Under the pieces are notes generated by a model that had not been told where the DNA came from, searched no databases, and saw only the letters and a program-made list of their open reading frames with translations. The position numbers and the translations under genes were made by a program. DNA of 64,000 nt from positions 17,544-81,543 of the forward strand of contig JAJFBF010000002.1 in assembly GCA_020697295.1 (NCBI GenBank), read 5' to 3'. Below are positions 1-9,425 of this stretch, piece by piece (position 1 is the stretch's first letter; each line of letters starts with the position of its first letter). The stretch comes from Moraxellaceae bacterium (GTDB lineage: Bacteria; Pseudomonadota; Gammaproteobacteria; Pseudomonadales; Moraxellaceae).

Positions 1-492
1 GGGTCCAATGACGCCCAGCGCCTGCAGCGCGCCCTTGAAGTGTGGGAGTTGACCGGCAAGCCGCTGTCGCAGTGGCATGCCGAGCAGCCGCCGGTGGCGC
101 CGCCCCCCTACCGGATGGTGCAGGTGGCGCTGATGCCCCCGGAGCGGGCCGCCCTGCACGCGCGCATCGAGCACCGCTTCGACGAAATGCTGGAGATGGG
201 CCTGGTCGACGAAGTGGCCCGGCTCAAGGCCCGGCCCGACCTGCATGCCGGGCTGCCGTCCCTGAAGGCGGTGGGCTATGCCCAGGTCTGGGCTTACCTG
301 GACGGGGCCTGCGATGCCGCCGAGATGCGCCTGCGCGGGATTTACGCCACGCGCCAGCTCGCCAAGCGTCAGCACACCTGGCTACGTCGTTTTCAGCAGG
401 CGGCCTGCTACGATGGCGCACATGAAGGACTAGCCGGACTGCTCTTGAAAAACTGGCAGGCAGACAGCACATTAGCTTCTACGCGGGGGTGA
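1..492 (+). CDS. miaA: tRNA dimethylallyltransferase MiaA (C-terminal part)
   Basis: This is the C-terminal part of MiaA, which transfers a dimethylallyl group to A37 of tRNAs that read UNN codons. The frame is open from base 1 and begins with the family's [11 protein letters not shown] segment, followed by WELTGKPLS, a basic [11 protein letters not shown] region and the [14 protein letters not shown] stretch that contacts tRNA. The N-terminal P-loop half lies outside the window. The downstream neighbour hfq is the classical partner in gamma- and betaproteobacteria. A terminator-like hairpin follows at 571-592. Confidence 0.95.
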   Translation, partial: GSNDAQRLQRALEVWELTGKPLSQWHAEQPPVAPPPYRMVQVALMPPERAALHARIEHRFDEMLEMGLVDEVARLKARPDLHAGLPSLKAVGYAQVWAYLDGACDAAEMRLRGIYATRQLAKRQHTWLRRFQQAACYDGAHEGLAGLLLKNWQADSTLASTRG

Positions 493-570
493 TTGCCCCG
501 GCGTCCCCGGATGCACCGGCCCTGGCCGGTGGACAAACGGGTCCTTGGGACCTGCCATCCGAGCTTCGCG

Positions 571-592
571 TCGCCCGGTCGGGCGAATTTTT
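571..592 (+). terminator. Rho-independent terminator after miaA
   Basis: A 6-bp stem (TCGCCC/GGGCGA) with loop GGTC is followed by ATTTTT. It sits 80 bases after the miaA stop and before hfq, so hfq probably also has its own promoter. Confidence 0.55.
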
Positions 593-639
593 GCGCTTTG
601 ATTTTTTAGCCCGTTTTGGGCCCCCAATAGGAGAACATC

Positions 640-957
640 ATGTCCAAAGGACAAACGTTGCAGGATCCTTTCCTGAATGCCCTGCGCAAGGAGCGCATCC
701 CGGTGTCGATTTTCCTCGTCAACGGCATCAAGCTGCAGGGCCAGATCGAGTCCTTTGACCAGTACGTCGTGCTGCTCAAGAACACCGTCAGCCAGATGGT
801 CTACAAACACGCGATTTCCACGGTCGTGCCGGCCCGCAACCCGCGCGCCACGGTGCCCGGCGGCGCTCACGGCGCTGCTGCCGGCGGCTTCCAGGCCCCG
901 GGTGGCATGCAGGATGACGATGCCTTCGAGGAAACCGATCGCCAGCCCAATTTCTGA
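640..957 (+). CDS. hfq: RNA chaperone Hfq
   Basis: Hfq is a hexameric Sm-like RNA chaperone that pairs small RNAs with mRNAs. The 105-aa product begins with [18 protein letters not shown], continues with the Sm1 motif (residues about 15-50, including [15 protein letters not shown]) and has the diagnostic YKHAIST Sm2 motif near residue 55. The C-terminal tail is Gly/Ala-rich and ends acidic, as is common in this family. An AGGAG ribosome-binding site lies just upstream of the ATG. A strong terminator follows. Confidence 0.98.
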   Translation: MSKGQTLQDPFLNALRKERIPVSIFLVNGIKLQGQIESFDQYVVLLKNTVSQMVYKHAISTVVPARNPRATVPGGAHGAAAGGFQAPGGMQDDDAFEETDRQPNF

Positions 958-996
958 GGCCAGGCTGACCGGCCGCGCCGGTTGATCGTTCTGCAG

Positions 997-1023
997 CGCC
1001 GCCTCCTGGCGGCGTTGCTTTTT
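997..1023 (+). terminator. Rho-independent terminator after hfq
   Basis: A 7-bp GC stem CGCCGCC/GGCGGCG with loop TCCT is followed by TTGCTTTTT, 40 bases after the hfq stop. Confidence 0.75.
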
Positions 1024-1115
1024 GCGCCCCCGTCCGGCGCTGGCCGCCGGGGGCTGCGCTGGACCTGGTTCCGCCCGCGGCGGAGCCCCGGGGCAGGCTG
1101 CTCCGGCCGGCCCCC

Positions 1116-2525
1116 ATGCGAGAGGTGGTAGTGGAGTTTTTCGAGCGTCACTCCGGTGGTGAAAAAGCGGTGCTGGTCCATCTCGACATGCGCGACGAGC
1201 GCCAGGAGGAGGACCTCGAGGAGTTTCGCCTGCTGGCCGACTCGGCCGGCGTCGCGACCATGGGCATCGTGGGCGGCTCGCGCCAGCGCCCCGACCCCAA
1301 GTTCTTCGCCGGAACCGGCAAGGTCGAGGAAATCCGCGAGCTGGTGCAGGCGACCGAGGCCGAGGTCGTGCTCTTCGACCACGCCCTCACGCCCGCCCAG
1401 GAACGCAACCTCGAAAAGGCGCTCGAATGCCGCGTGCTCGATCGCACCGGCCTCATTCTCGACATCTTCGCGCAACGCGCGCGCACCTTCGAAGGCAAGC
1501 TGCAGGTGGAGCTCGCGCAGCTGCAGCACCTGGCCTCGCGCCTGGTGCGCGGCTGGACCCATCTCGAGCGCCAGAAAGGCGGCATCGGCCTGCGCGGCCC
1601 GGGCGAAACCCAGCTCGAAACCGACCGTCGCCTGTTGCGCGCGCGCATCACCCACCTGCAGGAGCGCCTCGACAAGGTGCGCCAGGTGCGCGCCCAGGGC
1701 CGCGCCTCGCGCCAGAAGGCGGCGGTGCCCACCGTGTCGCTGGTCGGCTATACCAACGCCGGCAAGTCCACCCTCTTCAATCGCCTGACCAGCGCCGAGG
1801 TCTACGCGGCCAACCAGCTCTTTGCCACCCTCGATCCCACCTTGCGCCGGGTGCCGCTCGAAGGCTTCGGACCGGTGGTGCTGGCCGACACCGTGGGCTT
1901 TATCCGCCACCTGCCGCACCGCCTGGTCGACGCCTTCCGCGCCACGCTTGAGGAAACCGCCCAGGCGGACCTGCTGCTGCATGTGGTGGATTGCGCCAGC
2001 ACCGAGCGCGACCGCCAGATCGCCGCGGTCGACGAGGTGCTGGGCGAGGTCGGCGCCACCGCGCCGGTGCTGCTCGTCTACAACAAGCTTGACCTGCTGG
2101 AGGCGCGCGAGCCGCGCATCGATCGCGACGACCTCGGCCGGCCGCTGGCGGTATGGGTGTCGGCGCGCGACGGGACCGGCTTTGACCTGCTGCGGCAGGC
2201 CATTGCCGAATGCCTGGGTCCACAGCGCTTCGAGGGTGAGCTGCTGCTGCCGGCGCGCCATGGCCGCCTGCGCGCGCGCCTGTTCGAGAGCGGGGCGGTG
2301 CTGCGCGAGACTATCGACGAGGAGGGCAATGCCCGCGTCTACCTGCGCCTGCCCCGTCCCGACCTGGAGCAATTGCTGCAGCGCGAGGGACTCGGTCTTG
2401 ATGAGCTGCTGCCGCCGGAAGCCCGACTCGATGCGCTGGTGCGAGTCGATGCCGATGTGCCGGACTTGATGCCCGCTTCCACCTATCCCGGTGCCGTGGC
2501 TGAGCCGCCGGCATCCACCGACTAG
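1116..2525 (+). CDS. hflX: Ribosome-associated GTPase HflX
   Basis: HflX is a GTPase that binds and splits stalled or heat-damaged 70S ribosomes. The N-terminal HflX domain (residues about 1-190) includes GGSRQRPDPKFFAGTGKVEE and the GPGETQLETDRR linker. The G domain follows with the P-loop GYTNAGKSTLFN (about 210), switch region DTVGFIRHLPH and NKLD. The assigned ATG at 1116 lacks a good Shine-Dalgarno site. The GTG at 1131, with AGAGG five bases upstream, is a plausible alternative that trims five residues. The downstream hflK and hflC genes follow closely. Confidence 0.96.
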   Translation: MREVVVEFFERHSGGEKAVLVHLDMRDERQEEDLEEFRLLADSAGVATMGIVGGSRQRPDPKFFAGTGKVEEIRELVQATEAEVVLFDHALTPAQERNLEKALECRVLDRTGLILDIFAQRARTFEGKLQVELAQLQHLASRLVRGWTHLERQKGGIGLRGPGETQLETDRRLLRARITHLQERLDKVRQVRAQGRASRQKAAVPTVSLVGYTNAGKSTLFNRLTSAEVYAANQLFATLDPTLRRVPLEGFGPVVLADTVGFIRHLPHRLVDAFRATLEETAQADLLLHVVDCASTERDRQIAAVDEVLGEVGATAPVLLVYNKLDLLEAREPRIDRDDLGRPLAVWVSARDGTGFDLLRQAIAECLGPQRFEGELLLPARHGRLRARLFESGAVLRETIDEEGNARVYLRLPRPDLEQLLQREGLGLDELLPPEARLDALVRVDADVPDLMPASTYPGAVAEPPASTD

Positions 2526-2551
2526 GGCTCCGGCCCCAGGATCCGCAGTTC

Positions 2552-3589
2552 ATGGCATGGAACGCGTCCGGCCAGAAACCCGGCAAGCCGTCGCCGGGTC
2601 CGCGTCCTCCTCCGGGCGGCGCGGGCTCGCCCCCGCCCGGGCTCGACGAGATGCTGCGCCGCCTTGGCGATTTCCTGGGCGAGGGGCCGCGCCCCGGCCG
2701 CCTGCTCCTGCTCGCGGGGCTGGCGCTGGTCTTCGTCTATGGCAGCCTCGGCGTGCACCAGGTGGAGGAGGGCGAGCGCAGCCTGGTGCTGCGCAACGGG
2801 CGCCTGCATCAGGTGCAGGCGCCCGGTCTGCACTGGAACCCGCCGCTGATCGACACCTGGCGCCGCGTGAACATCGAAAGATTGCGTGAGGCGACGCTCA
2901 GCGCCGAGGTCATCAGCCGTGACGGGGACCTTGTCGCCGTCACGCTGGCCCTGCGCTACCGCGTCGCCGATCCCGAGGCCTACCTGCTCGGCTTTCTCGA
3001 TGCCGAAGCGGAATTGCTGCGCGCCACCGAGGCGGCGTTGCAGCAGGGCGCGTCGCGCCTGGCGGCGGCCGAGCTCACCGGTCCGGCCCAGCGCCGGCTC
3101 GTGGCCGGACTGCAGGCGGCGTTGGCCGCCCACCTGCGGGAGCGGCGCAGCGGGCTGGCCCTGGCCGGCCTCAGCCTGGTCAGCGTGCGTCCCCCCGCCG
3201 AGATCGAGGCCGCGGTGACCGAGGTCGAGCGCGCCCGCGCCGATATCCCTTTGCAATTGCAAAAAGCCGACGAGGTTGCGCAAAAGGCCCTCCAGCGCAG
3301 TCGCGAGGAGGCCGCCCGCCAGGTCGCCGCCGCGGAGCGGGAGAAGGCCCGCGTCGTGCTGGAGGCGCGCGCCGATGCCCTGCGCCTCGGCGCCGCGATC
3401 GAGGCCGCCCGCGTCGCGCCCGCGGCGACCCGCCAGCGCCTGTATGAAGAAACCGTCGCCGATGTGCTGGCGCGCACGCCGACCGTGATCGTGGGCGAGG
3501 CCGGCCTGGCGCGGATAGGCGTCGAGCCGGCCCGCCTGCAGGCGCCCAGCCCCTTGCCGCCGCCCCCTGCGGGAGGAGGGCGGCCATGA
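2552..3589 (+). CDS. hflK: FtsH protease modulator HflK
   Basis: HflK is the membrane-anchored SPFH/band-7 partner of HflC; the HflKC complex cages and modulates the FtsH protease. The 345-aa protein has a Pro/Gly-rich cytoplasmic N-terminus, one transmembrane segment (about residues 50-68, LLLLAGLALVFVYGSL), the SPFH start HQVEEGERSLVLRNG and a long Ala/Glu/Arg coiled-coil region. It is somewhat shorter than enterobacterial HflK because the terminal Gly-rich parts are reduced. The stop overlaps the hflC ATG by four bases (ATGA), indicating translational coupling. Confidence 0.94.
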   Translation: MAWNASGQKPGKPSPGPRPPPGGAGSPPPGLDEMLRRLGDFLGEGPRPGRLLLLAGLALVFVYGSLGVHQVEEGERSLVLRNGRLHQVQAPGLHWNPPLIDTWRRVNIERLREATLSAEVISRDGDLVAVTLALRYRVADPEAYLLGFLDAEAELLRATEAALQQGASRLAAAELTGPAQRRLVAGLQAALAAHLRERRSGLALAGLSLVSVRPPAEIEAAVTEVERARADIPLQLQKADEVAQKALQRSREEAARQVAAAEREKARVVLEARADALRLGAAIEAARVAPAATRQRLYEETVADVLARTPTVIVGEAGLARIGVEPARLQAPSPLPPPPAGGGRP

Positions 3590-4491
3590 ACATGCGCCTG
3601 TTGAATGTCCTCGCCCTGGCCCTGCTGGGCATGCTGCTCGTGTTGAACAGCCGTACGGTGGTGTCGTCACCCGATCGCGGTGTCATGCTGCGCTTTGGCG
3701 AGATCACGCAGATTGGCCTGGCGCCGGGCGTTTACTGGCGCCTGCCCCTGGTCGACACTATGCAGCGGGTCGACATGCGCACGCGCTTCAGTGACCTCGA
3801 GCGCGAGGACCATGCCGATGCGCAGGGTGACCTGCGTGGCGTCGAGGCCTGGGTGGTGTGGCGCATCCGCGACCTGCCGCGCTATTACCTGCGCACCGGC
3901 GCCGATCCGGCGCGCGCCACCGAACTTCTGCAGCCGGTGCTGCGCGAGGGGCTGCAGCGCGCTCTGGCAGCGACGACCTGGGCGGAGCAGCCGGCCGGGC
4001 CACCGGCGCCCGTGCTGCAAGGCATTGCCGCCGCCGGCAGTGCCCGGCTGCAGCGCGAACTCGGCATCGAGATTCTGTCGCTGCAGCTGCGCCGCGTGAG
4101 CCTGACGCCGCCGGTGCAGGCCACGGTCATCGAGCGCATGCGCCTGGCGCGTGAAAGCCAGGCCACCGCACTGCGCGCCGAGGCGCTGGAGCAGGCCCGG
4201 GCGGTAACCGCCGCTGCAGGGCAGGAGCAGCGTGCCGTACTGGATGCGGCCGTGCTGCAGGCCGAGCGGCTGCGCGACGAGGGCGCGCGCGAGGCGGAGG
4301 CCGTGCTGGCTGGCGTGGCGGCGCGCGATCCCGCCCTGGCGCGTTACTGGCGAGCGCTGGAAGCCTGGCGCCGGGGCTTTGGCAAGCCCGGCGACGTGCT
4401 GGTCCTGGCCGAGGACAGCGAACTCGCGGCCTTGCGCCGTAAACTTCATCTGGACAAGCCGGCGCCGCCTGCGCCGGGAGAAAAGAAATGA
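3586..4491 (+). CDS. hflC: FtsH protease modulator HflC
   Basis: HflC is the second SPFH-family subunit of the HflKC complex that restrains FtsH in the inner membrane. The 301-aa protein has an N-terminal transmembrane anchor (LALALLGMLLVLNSRTVV), an SPFH domain with GVYWRLPLVDTMQRVDMRTR, and a helical Ala/Glu-rich C-terminal half. It is coupled to hflK by an ATGA overlap and to the following lrgA-like gene by a second ATGA overlap. The holin-like genes are therefore cotranscribed with hflKC. Confidence 0.94.
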   Translation: MNMRLLNVLALALLGMLLVLNSRTVVSSPDRGVMLRFGEITQIGLAPGVYWRLPLVDTMQRVDMRTRFSDLEREDHADAQGDLRGVEAWVVWRIRDLPRYYLRTGADPARATELLQPVLREGLQRALAATTWAEQPAGPPAPVLQGIAAAGSARLQRELGIEILSLQLRRVSLTPPVQATVIERMRLARESQATALRAEALEQARAVTAAAGQEQRAVLDAAVLQAERLRDEGAREAEAVLAGVAARDPALARYWRALEAWRRGFGKPGDVLVLAEDSELAALRRKLHLDKPAPPAPGEKK

Positions 4492-4835
4492 TCCGTGGTC
4501 TTCTGATCCTGCTGGCCTGCCAGCTCGCCGGTGAATTCATCGCCACTGCCCTGGGCATTCCCGTGCCGGGCGGCGTCATCGGCATGCTGCTGCTGTTTAT
4601 CGGCCTCGTCCTGCGCCATGGCGTGCCCGCCGAGCTGGAGCAGGCCAGCCAGAGCGTGCTGCGCCACCTGGCCCTGTATTTCGTTCCCGCCTCGGTGGGC
4701 ATCATGACCATGGGCCCGCTGCTGGCGCAGGAAGGCCTGCGCATTGGCGTGGTCATGGTGTTGTCGACCGTCATTCCCATGCTCGCCTGCGGCTACCTGC
4801 TCGACCGCTGGCTGGCGCGCCGGGGGCTGGCATGA
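4488..4835 (+). CDS. lrgA: CidA/LrgA family holin-like membrane protein
   Basis: This is a small CidA/LrgA family protein, a group described as holin-like and linked to murein hydrolase export and metabolite (pyruvate) transport with LrgB/CidB. The 115 residues form four hydrophobic segments. The family signature GIPVPGGVIGMLLLF lies near residues 23-37, and LYFVPASVGIMTMGPLL near 65. It overlaps hflC by four bases and lrgB by four bases. Whether it acts as a holin, antiholin or transporter cannot be decided from sequence. Confidence 0.9.
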   Translation: MIRGLLILLACQLAGEFIATALGIPVPGGVIGMLLLFIGLVLRHGVPAELEQASQSVLRHLALYFVPASVGIMTMGPLLAQEGLRIGVVMVLSTVIPMLACGYLLDRWLARRGLA

Positions 4836-5527
4836 GCGCCCTCCTGGACTCGCCGGTGCCCTGGCTGATCCTCACACTGGGCGCCTTCGAGGGCGGCACC
4901 TGGCTTTACCGGCGGCTCGGCGAGCCGGTGTGGGCGCCGCCCCTGCTGATGGCGCTGGCCCTCATCATCGGCGTGCTGCTCGTCACCGGCATCGATTACG
5001 CGGTGTATTTCCGCGGCAATGCCCTGCTGCACTTCCTGCTCGGGCCCGCCACGGTGGCCCTGGCCGTGCCGCTTTATCACGCCTTGCCGCGCCTGCTGGC
5101 CGCCTTCCGGCCACTGGCCGGCACCCTGCTCCTGGGTACCGTACTCGGCGCCGGGGGCGCCATGAGCCTGGCCTGGCTGTTCCAGCTCTCGCACGAGAGC
5201 ATCCTGGCCTTCGCCACCCGTGCCGTGACCACCCCCATCGCCATCGGCATCGCCGAGAAGATCCACGCGCCGCTGGCCCTGGCCGCCGCCCTGGTCGGCT
5301 TTTCCGGCGTGCTGGGAGCGGCGCTGGCCGAGCCGCTGCTCAAGGGAGTCAAGAGTGACGTCGCCCGCGGCTTTGCCCTGGGACTGGCCGCCCATGGGGT
5401 CGGCACCGCCCGCGCCTTCCAGCTGCACCCCACCGCCGGCGCCTTCGCCGCCCTGGGCATGGGCCTCAACGGACTGCTCACGGCCTTCTGGCTGCCGCCC
5501 CTGGTGCGCGCCCTGTCGGGGCCCTGA
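4832..5527 (+). CDS. lrgB: LrgB/CidB family membrane protein
   Basis: This 231-aa multi-spanning protein of the LrgB/CidB family is the obligate partner of the preceding LrgA/CidA-like protein. Family blocks visible are LGPATVALAVPLYH (near residue 70), the KSVTTPIA-equivalent ATRAVTTPIAIGIAE (about 128-142) and GLAAHGVGTARAFQ (about 188-201). It is the last gene of the hflK-hflC-lrgA-lrgB overlap chain. A rho-independent terminator follows 85 bases later. Confidence 0.92.
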   Translation: MSALLDSPVPWLILTLGAFEGGTWLYRRLGEPVWAPPLLMALALIIGVLLVTGIDYAVYFRGNALLHFLLGPATVALAVPLYHALPRLLAAFRPLAGTLLLGTVLGAGGAMSLAWLFQLSHESILAFATRAVTTPIAIGIAEKIHAPLALAAALVGFSGVLGAALAEPLLKGVKSDVARGFALGLAAHGVGTARAFQLHPTAGAFAALGMGLNGLLTAFWLPPLVRALSGP

Positions 5528-5610
5528 CCGGCGGCCAGCCGGCCTTCTTCCGCCACGCCGATGACGTCAAGGCTTGGGCCGGGAGGGGCGCTGCTGTTAC
5601 TATTGGCCAA

Positions 5611-5634
5611 GCCGAGATTCTTCTCGGTTTTTTT
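5611..5634 (+). terminator. Rho-independent terminator between lrgB and hisZ
   Basis: The stem CCGAG/CTCGG (extendable by a G-U and two A-U pairs) has loop ATTCTT and is followed by seven T. It ends only 36 bases before the hisZ ATG, so it ends the hfl-lrg operon or acts as an attenuator in the hisZ leader. Confidence 0.7.
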
Positions 5635-5670
5635 GTGTCCCCGCCCAAGCTCGTGAGCGACAGACTTTCC

Positions 5671-6852
5671 ATGACCCGTCCCGTCGAAACCTGGCTGCTG
5701 CCTGAAGGCGTCAGTGATGTGCTGCCGGCCGAGGCGACCCGCCTCGAGGCCCTGCGCCGCCGCCTGCTTGATCATTGCGCGGCCTGGGGTTACCAGCTCG
5801 TCTTCCCGCCGCTCATGGAGTTCCTCGACTCCCTGCTCACCGGCTCGGGCCACGACCTGGACCTGATGACCTTCAAGATCACCGACCAGCTCACCGGTCG
5901 CATGATGGGCGTGCGCGCCGACATCACGCCGCAGGTGGCGCGCCTCGACGCGCACTCGCTGCCGGTGGAAGGCCCGGCCCGCTACTGCTACGCCGGCACC
6001 ACCCTCAATACCCGGCCCGCCGCGCTCGCGGCCTCGCGCTGCCCGGTGCAGATCGGCGCCGAGCTCTACGGCTATGCCGGCGTCGCGGGCGATATCGAGA
6101 TCCTGCGCCTGATGCTGGAAACACTCGTCCTGGCCGGTTGCCGCCAGATCCAGCTCGACCTCGGCCACGTCGCCATCTTTCGCGGCCTGGCCCGACTGGC
6201 GGGAATCAGCGGCCGTGAAGAGTCCTTCCTGTTTGACATCTATCAGCGCAAGGCCGTGGCCGAGCTGAAAGACTTCATGGCGGCGCGGCAGCTGCCGGCC
6301 TCCACGGCGGCGCGCTTCGAAAGCCTGCTCAAGCTGGCCGGCGGTGTCGCCGTGCTGGGCCAGGCCCGCCAGCTGCTGCAGGGCCTCGCCGCCGAGATCG
6401 ACGACGCCCTGGTGGCGCTCGAGACCGTGGCCACGGCGCTGCAGGCCTCGCATCCCGGGGTGGCGCTGTATTTCGACCTCACCGAGCTGCGCGGCTATCA
6501 CTACCACACCGGCCTCGTGTTCGCGGCCTACACGCCCGGCCTGCGCGCCGAGCTCGCCAAGGGCGGCCGCTACGACGCCGTCGGCGAAGCCTTCGGACGC
6601 TCGCGTCCGGCCACGGGTTTCAGCGCCGACCTCAAGTCCCTGCTCGCCTGTGCCGGCGAGGAGGCCGCGCCGGCGCTGGTGTTCGCCCCGGCGGGCGATG
6701 ACGCCGGCTTGCGCGCGGCCATGATGCAATTGCGGGCACAGGGCGAGCGCGTGCGCCAGGCCCTGCCGGGTGAAATCACCAGCGCGGCCGCCGCAGGCTG
6801 CTCGCGCGAGCTCAAGCGTGTCGACGGCCAGTGGGTCGTCACCAATTCCTGA
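5671..6852 (+). CDS. hisZ: ATP phosphoribosyltransferase regulatory subunit HisZ
   Basis: HisZ is a histidyl-tRNA-synthetase paralogue that activates the short form of HisG in the first step of histidine synthesis. The 393-aa product starts at the ATG giving MTRPVETWLLPEGVSDVLP, matching family N-termini. A GTG at 5635 is in frame but lies directly on the terminator T-run. Class II aaRS-like blocks (motif 2-like DITPQVARLDA, RYCYAGTTLNTRP) and GYHYHTGLVFAAY are visible. hisZ-purA is a widespread order in beta/gammaproteobacteria; hisG is not in the window. Confidence 0.95.
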   Translation: MTRPVETWLLPEGVSDVLPAEATRLEALRRRLLDHCAAWGYQLVFPPLMEFLDSLLTGSGHDLDLMTFKITDQLTGRMMGVRADITPQVARLDAHSLPVEGPARYCYAGTTLNTRPAALAASRCPVQIGAELYGYAGVAGDIEILRLMLETLVLAGCRQIQLDLGHVAIFRGLARLAGISGREESFLFDIYQRKAVAELKDFMAARQLPASTAARFESLLKLAGGVAVLGQARQLLQGLAAEIDDALVALETVATALQASHPGVALYFDLTELRGYHYHTGLVFAAYTPGLRAELAKGGRYDAVGEAFGRSRPATGFSADLKSLLACAGEEAAPALVFAPAGDDAGLRAAMMQLRAQGERVRQALPGEITSAAAAGCSRELKRVDGQWVVTNS

Positions 6853-6867
6853 ATCTGTTTGCAGTAA

Positions 6868-8199
<1,332 letters not shown>

Positions 8200-8217
8200 C
8201 CGGGCGGGGGCGCGTCG

Positions 8218-8904
8218 ATGCCGGCTGCAGCCTCCCGCTTTTCCCTGCGCACCTGGTACCGCACGCCGGTGCGGCGTGCGCTGGCGCGGCAGCTGTATTT
8301 CTCGGGCCTGGAATCACTGTGGCTGGTGCTGCTGATCGGCATTGCCGTCGGCGCCATCATCGTCTCGCAACTGCACTTCGGCATCGGCCAGAGCGGATCG
8401 GAAACCCTGCGCCTCATGGCCGGCCTGCTGTTTGGCGAGCTGGCGCCGCTGCTCACCGCCCTGATCCTGATCGCGCGCTCGTCTTCGGCCATGGCCAGCG
8501 AACTGGCCGCCATGCGCGTTAACAACGAGATCTGGATGCTGACGCAATTCGGCATCAACCCGGTACATTACCTGCTGCTGCCGCGCGTGACGGGCATGCT
8601 GGTCGCCAGTGTCCTGCTCGCGATCTACCTGGCGGTGGCCGCGCTGGTCGCCGGCGCCTTGCTGGTGTCGGGCCCCAACGCCCTGGGCGAGCTGGCCCGG
8701 CTGGGTGATGCGCTGTCGTTGTCGACGGTGGTTATGGGCCTGCTCAAGACCGCGCTCTTCGGCTTTGTAGTGGCGTTGATCGCCTGCCGTACCGGCATTC
8801 GCGCGGGCGGCGCCATGACCGAGATTCCGCGCGCCGCTTCGCGCGCCGTGGTGAGCAGCCTGCTCACCGTATTTGTGCTGGACGCGCTATGGGCCCTGCT
8901 GTGA
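8218..8904 (+). CDS. MlaE/YrbE-family ABC transporter permease
   Basis: This is the permease subunit of an MCE (Mla-like) lipid transport system in the inner membrane. The 228-aa protein has five or six hydrophobic segments and MlaE-family blocks: an amphipathic N-terminus with ARQLYFSGLESLWLVLLIG, the E-loop region ARSSSAMASELAAMRVNNEI (about residues 81-100) and LLPRVTGMLVASVLL. It overlaps the next gene by a few bases, and that gene by four bases with an MCE-domain gene. The order permease, ATPase position, MCE protein copies an mla operon, but mlaB/mlaC homologues are absent. Confidence 0.9.
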   Translation: MPAAASRFSLRTWYRTPVRRALARQLYFSGLESLWLVLLIGIAVGAIIVSQLHFGIGQSGSETLRLMAGLLFGELAPLLTALILIARSSSAMASELAAMRVNNEIWMLTQFGINPVHYLLLPRVTGMLVASVLLAIYLAVAALVAGALLVSGPNALGELARLGDALSLSTVVMGLLKTALFGFVVALIACRTGIRAGGAMTEIPRAASRAVVSSLLTVFVLDALWALL

Positions 8905-9425
8905 GTACATTGCCCCCGCCGGGCCACTGGGCCCTCGGCGCCGATACCCAGGCGCATGCCGAGCGGCTGGTCGCCCAGGCGCAGCGCGAAGGCTTGCGTA
9001 CGGGCTGGCTGGCAAGCGAGGCCGGCTTCCTGAGCAACCTCAATATCATCGAGAATCTGCGCCTGCTGCATGACTGGTACAGCGACGACGGCGCCGCCTT
9101 CGAGGTCGCACTGTCGAAGGCGGTGGCGCAACTGCCAGTGCCGGCCACGGACTGGCTGCAGGCGCGGCCCTCGCAGCTGGGCGCCGCCACCTTGCTGCAG
9201 GCGCGCTGCCTGCGCCTGCTGCTGCTGCGCCCCGACTTCGTGGTGCTGCATCCGGCCTGCCTGGCCCAGGCGGGGCCGGGGCTTGCCGACCAGCTTGTCG
9301 CCGGACTGGCCGGGGCCCGTCTGCTTTTGCTTGCCGAGCCGATGCCTGATTGGCCAGCATGGCCGCCTGCCCGCCCCACCGGTCCCGCTGCTTCCAGCGC
9401 TGCCGACGAGGACACTGTTGTATGA
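8901..9425 (+). CDS. Degenerate ABC ATPase-like protein in the MCE locus
   Basis: This 174-aa protein occupies the position of the MlaF ATPase but has no intact ABC motif. A Walker A remnant may be GHWALGADT (residues 8-16; Lys and Ser/Thr lost). The Q-loop region WLASEAGFLSNLNIIENL aligns with MlaF-type sequences, with Ser in place of Gln. PSQLGAATLLQAR replaces PSELSGGMARR. DFVVLHP replaces the Walker B DLIMFDEP, losing both Asp and Glu. The segment between Walker A and Q-loop is shortened, and no H-loop is seen. The GTG at 8901 overlaps the upstream stop; ATG 8889 is an alternative. Descent from an ABC ATPase is my inference from aligned motifs. Confidence 0.7.
   Translation: MSTLPPPGHWALGADTQAHAERLVAQAQREGLRTGWLASEAGFLSNLNIIENLRLLHDWYSDDGAAFEVALSKAVAQLPVPATDWLQARPSQLGAATLLQARCLRLLLLRPDFVVLHPACLAQAGPGLADQLVAGLAGARLLLLAEPMPDWPAWPPARPTGPAASSAADEDTVV

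Noticed and set aside
867..2372. 501-codon open frame on the minus strand
   Set aside because: Antisense shadow of hflX.
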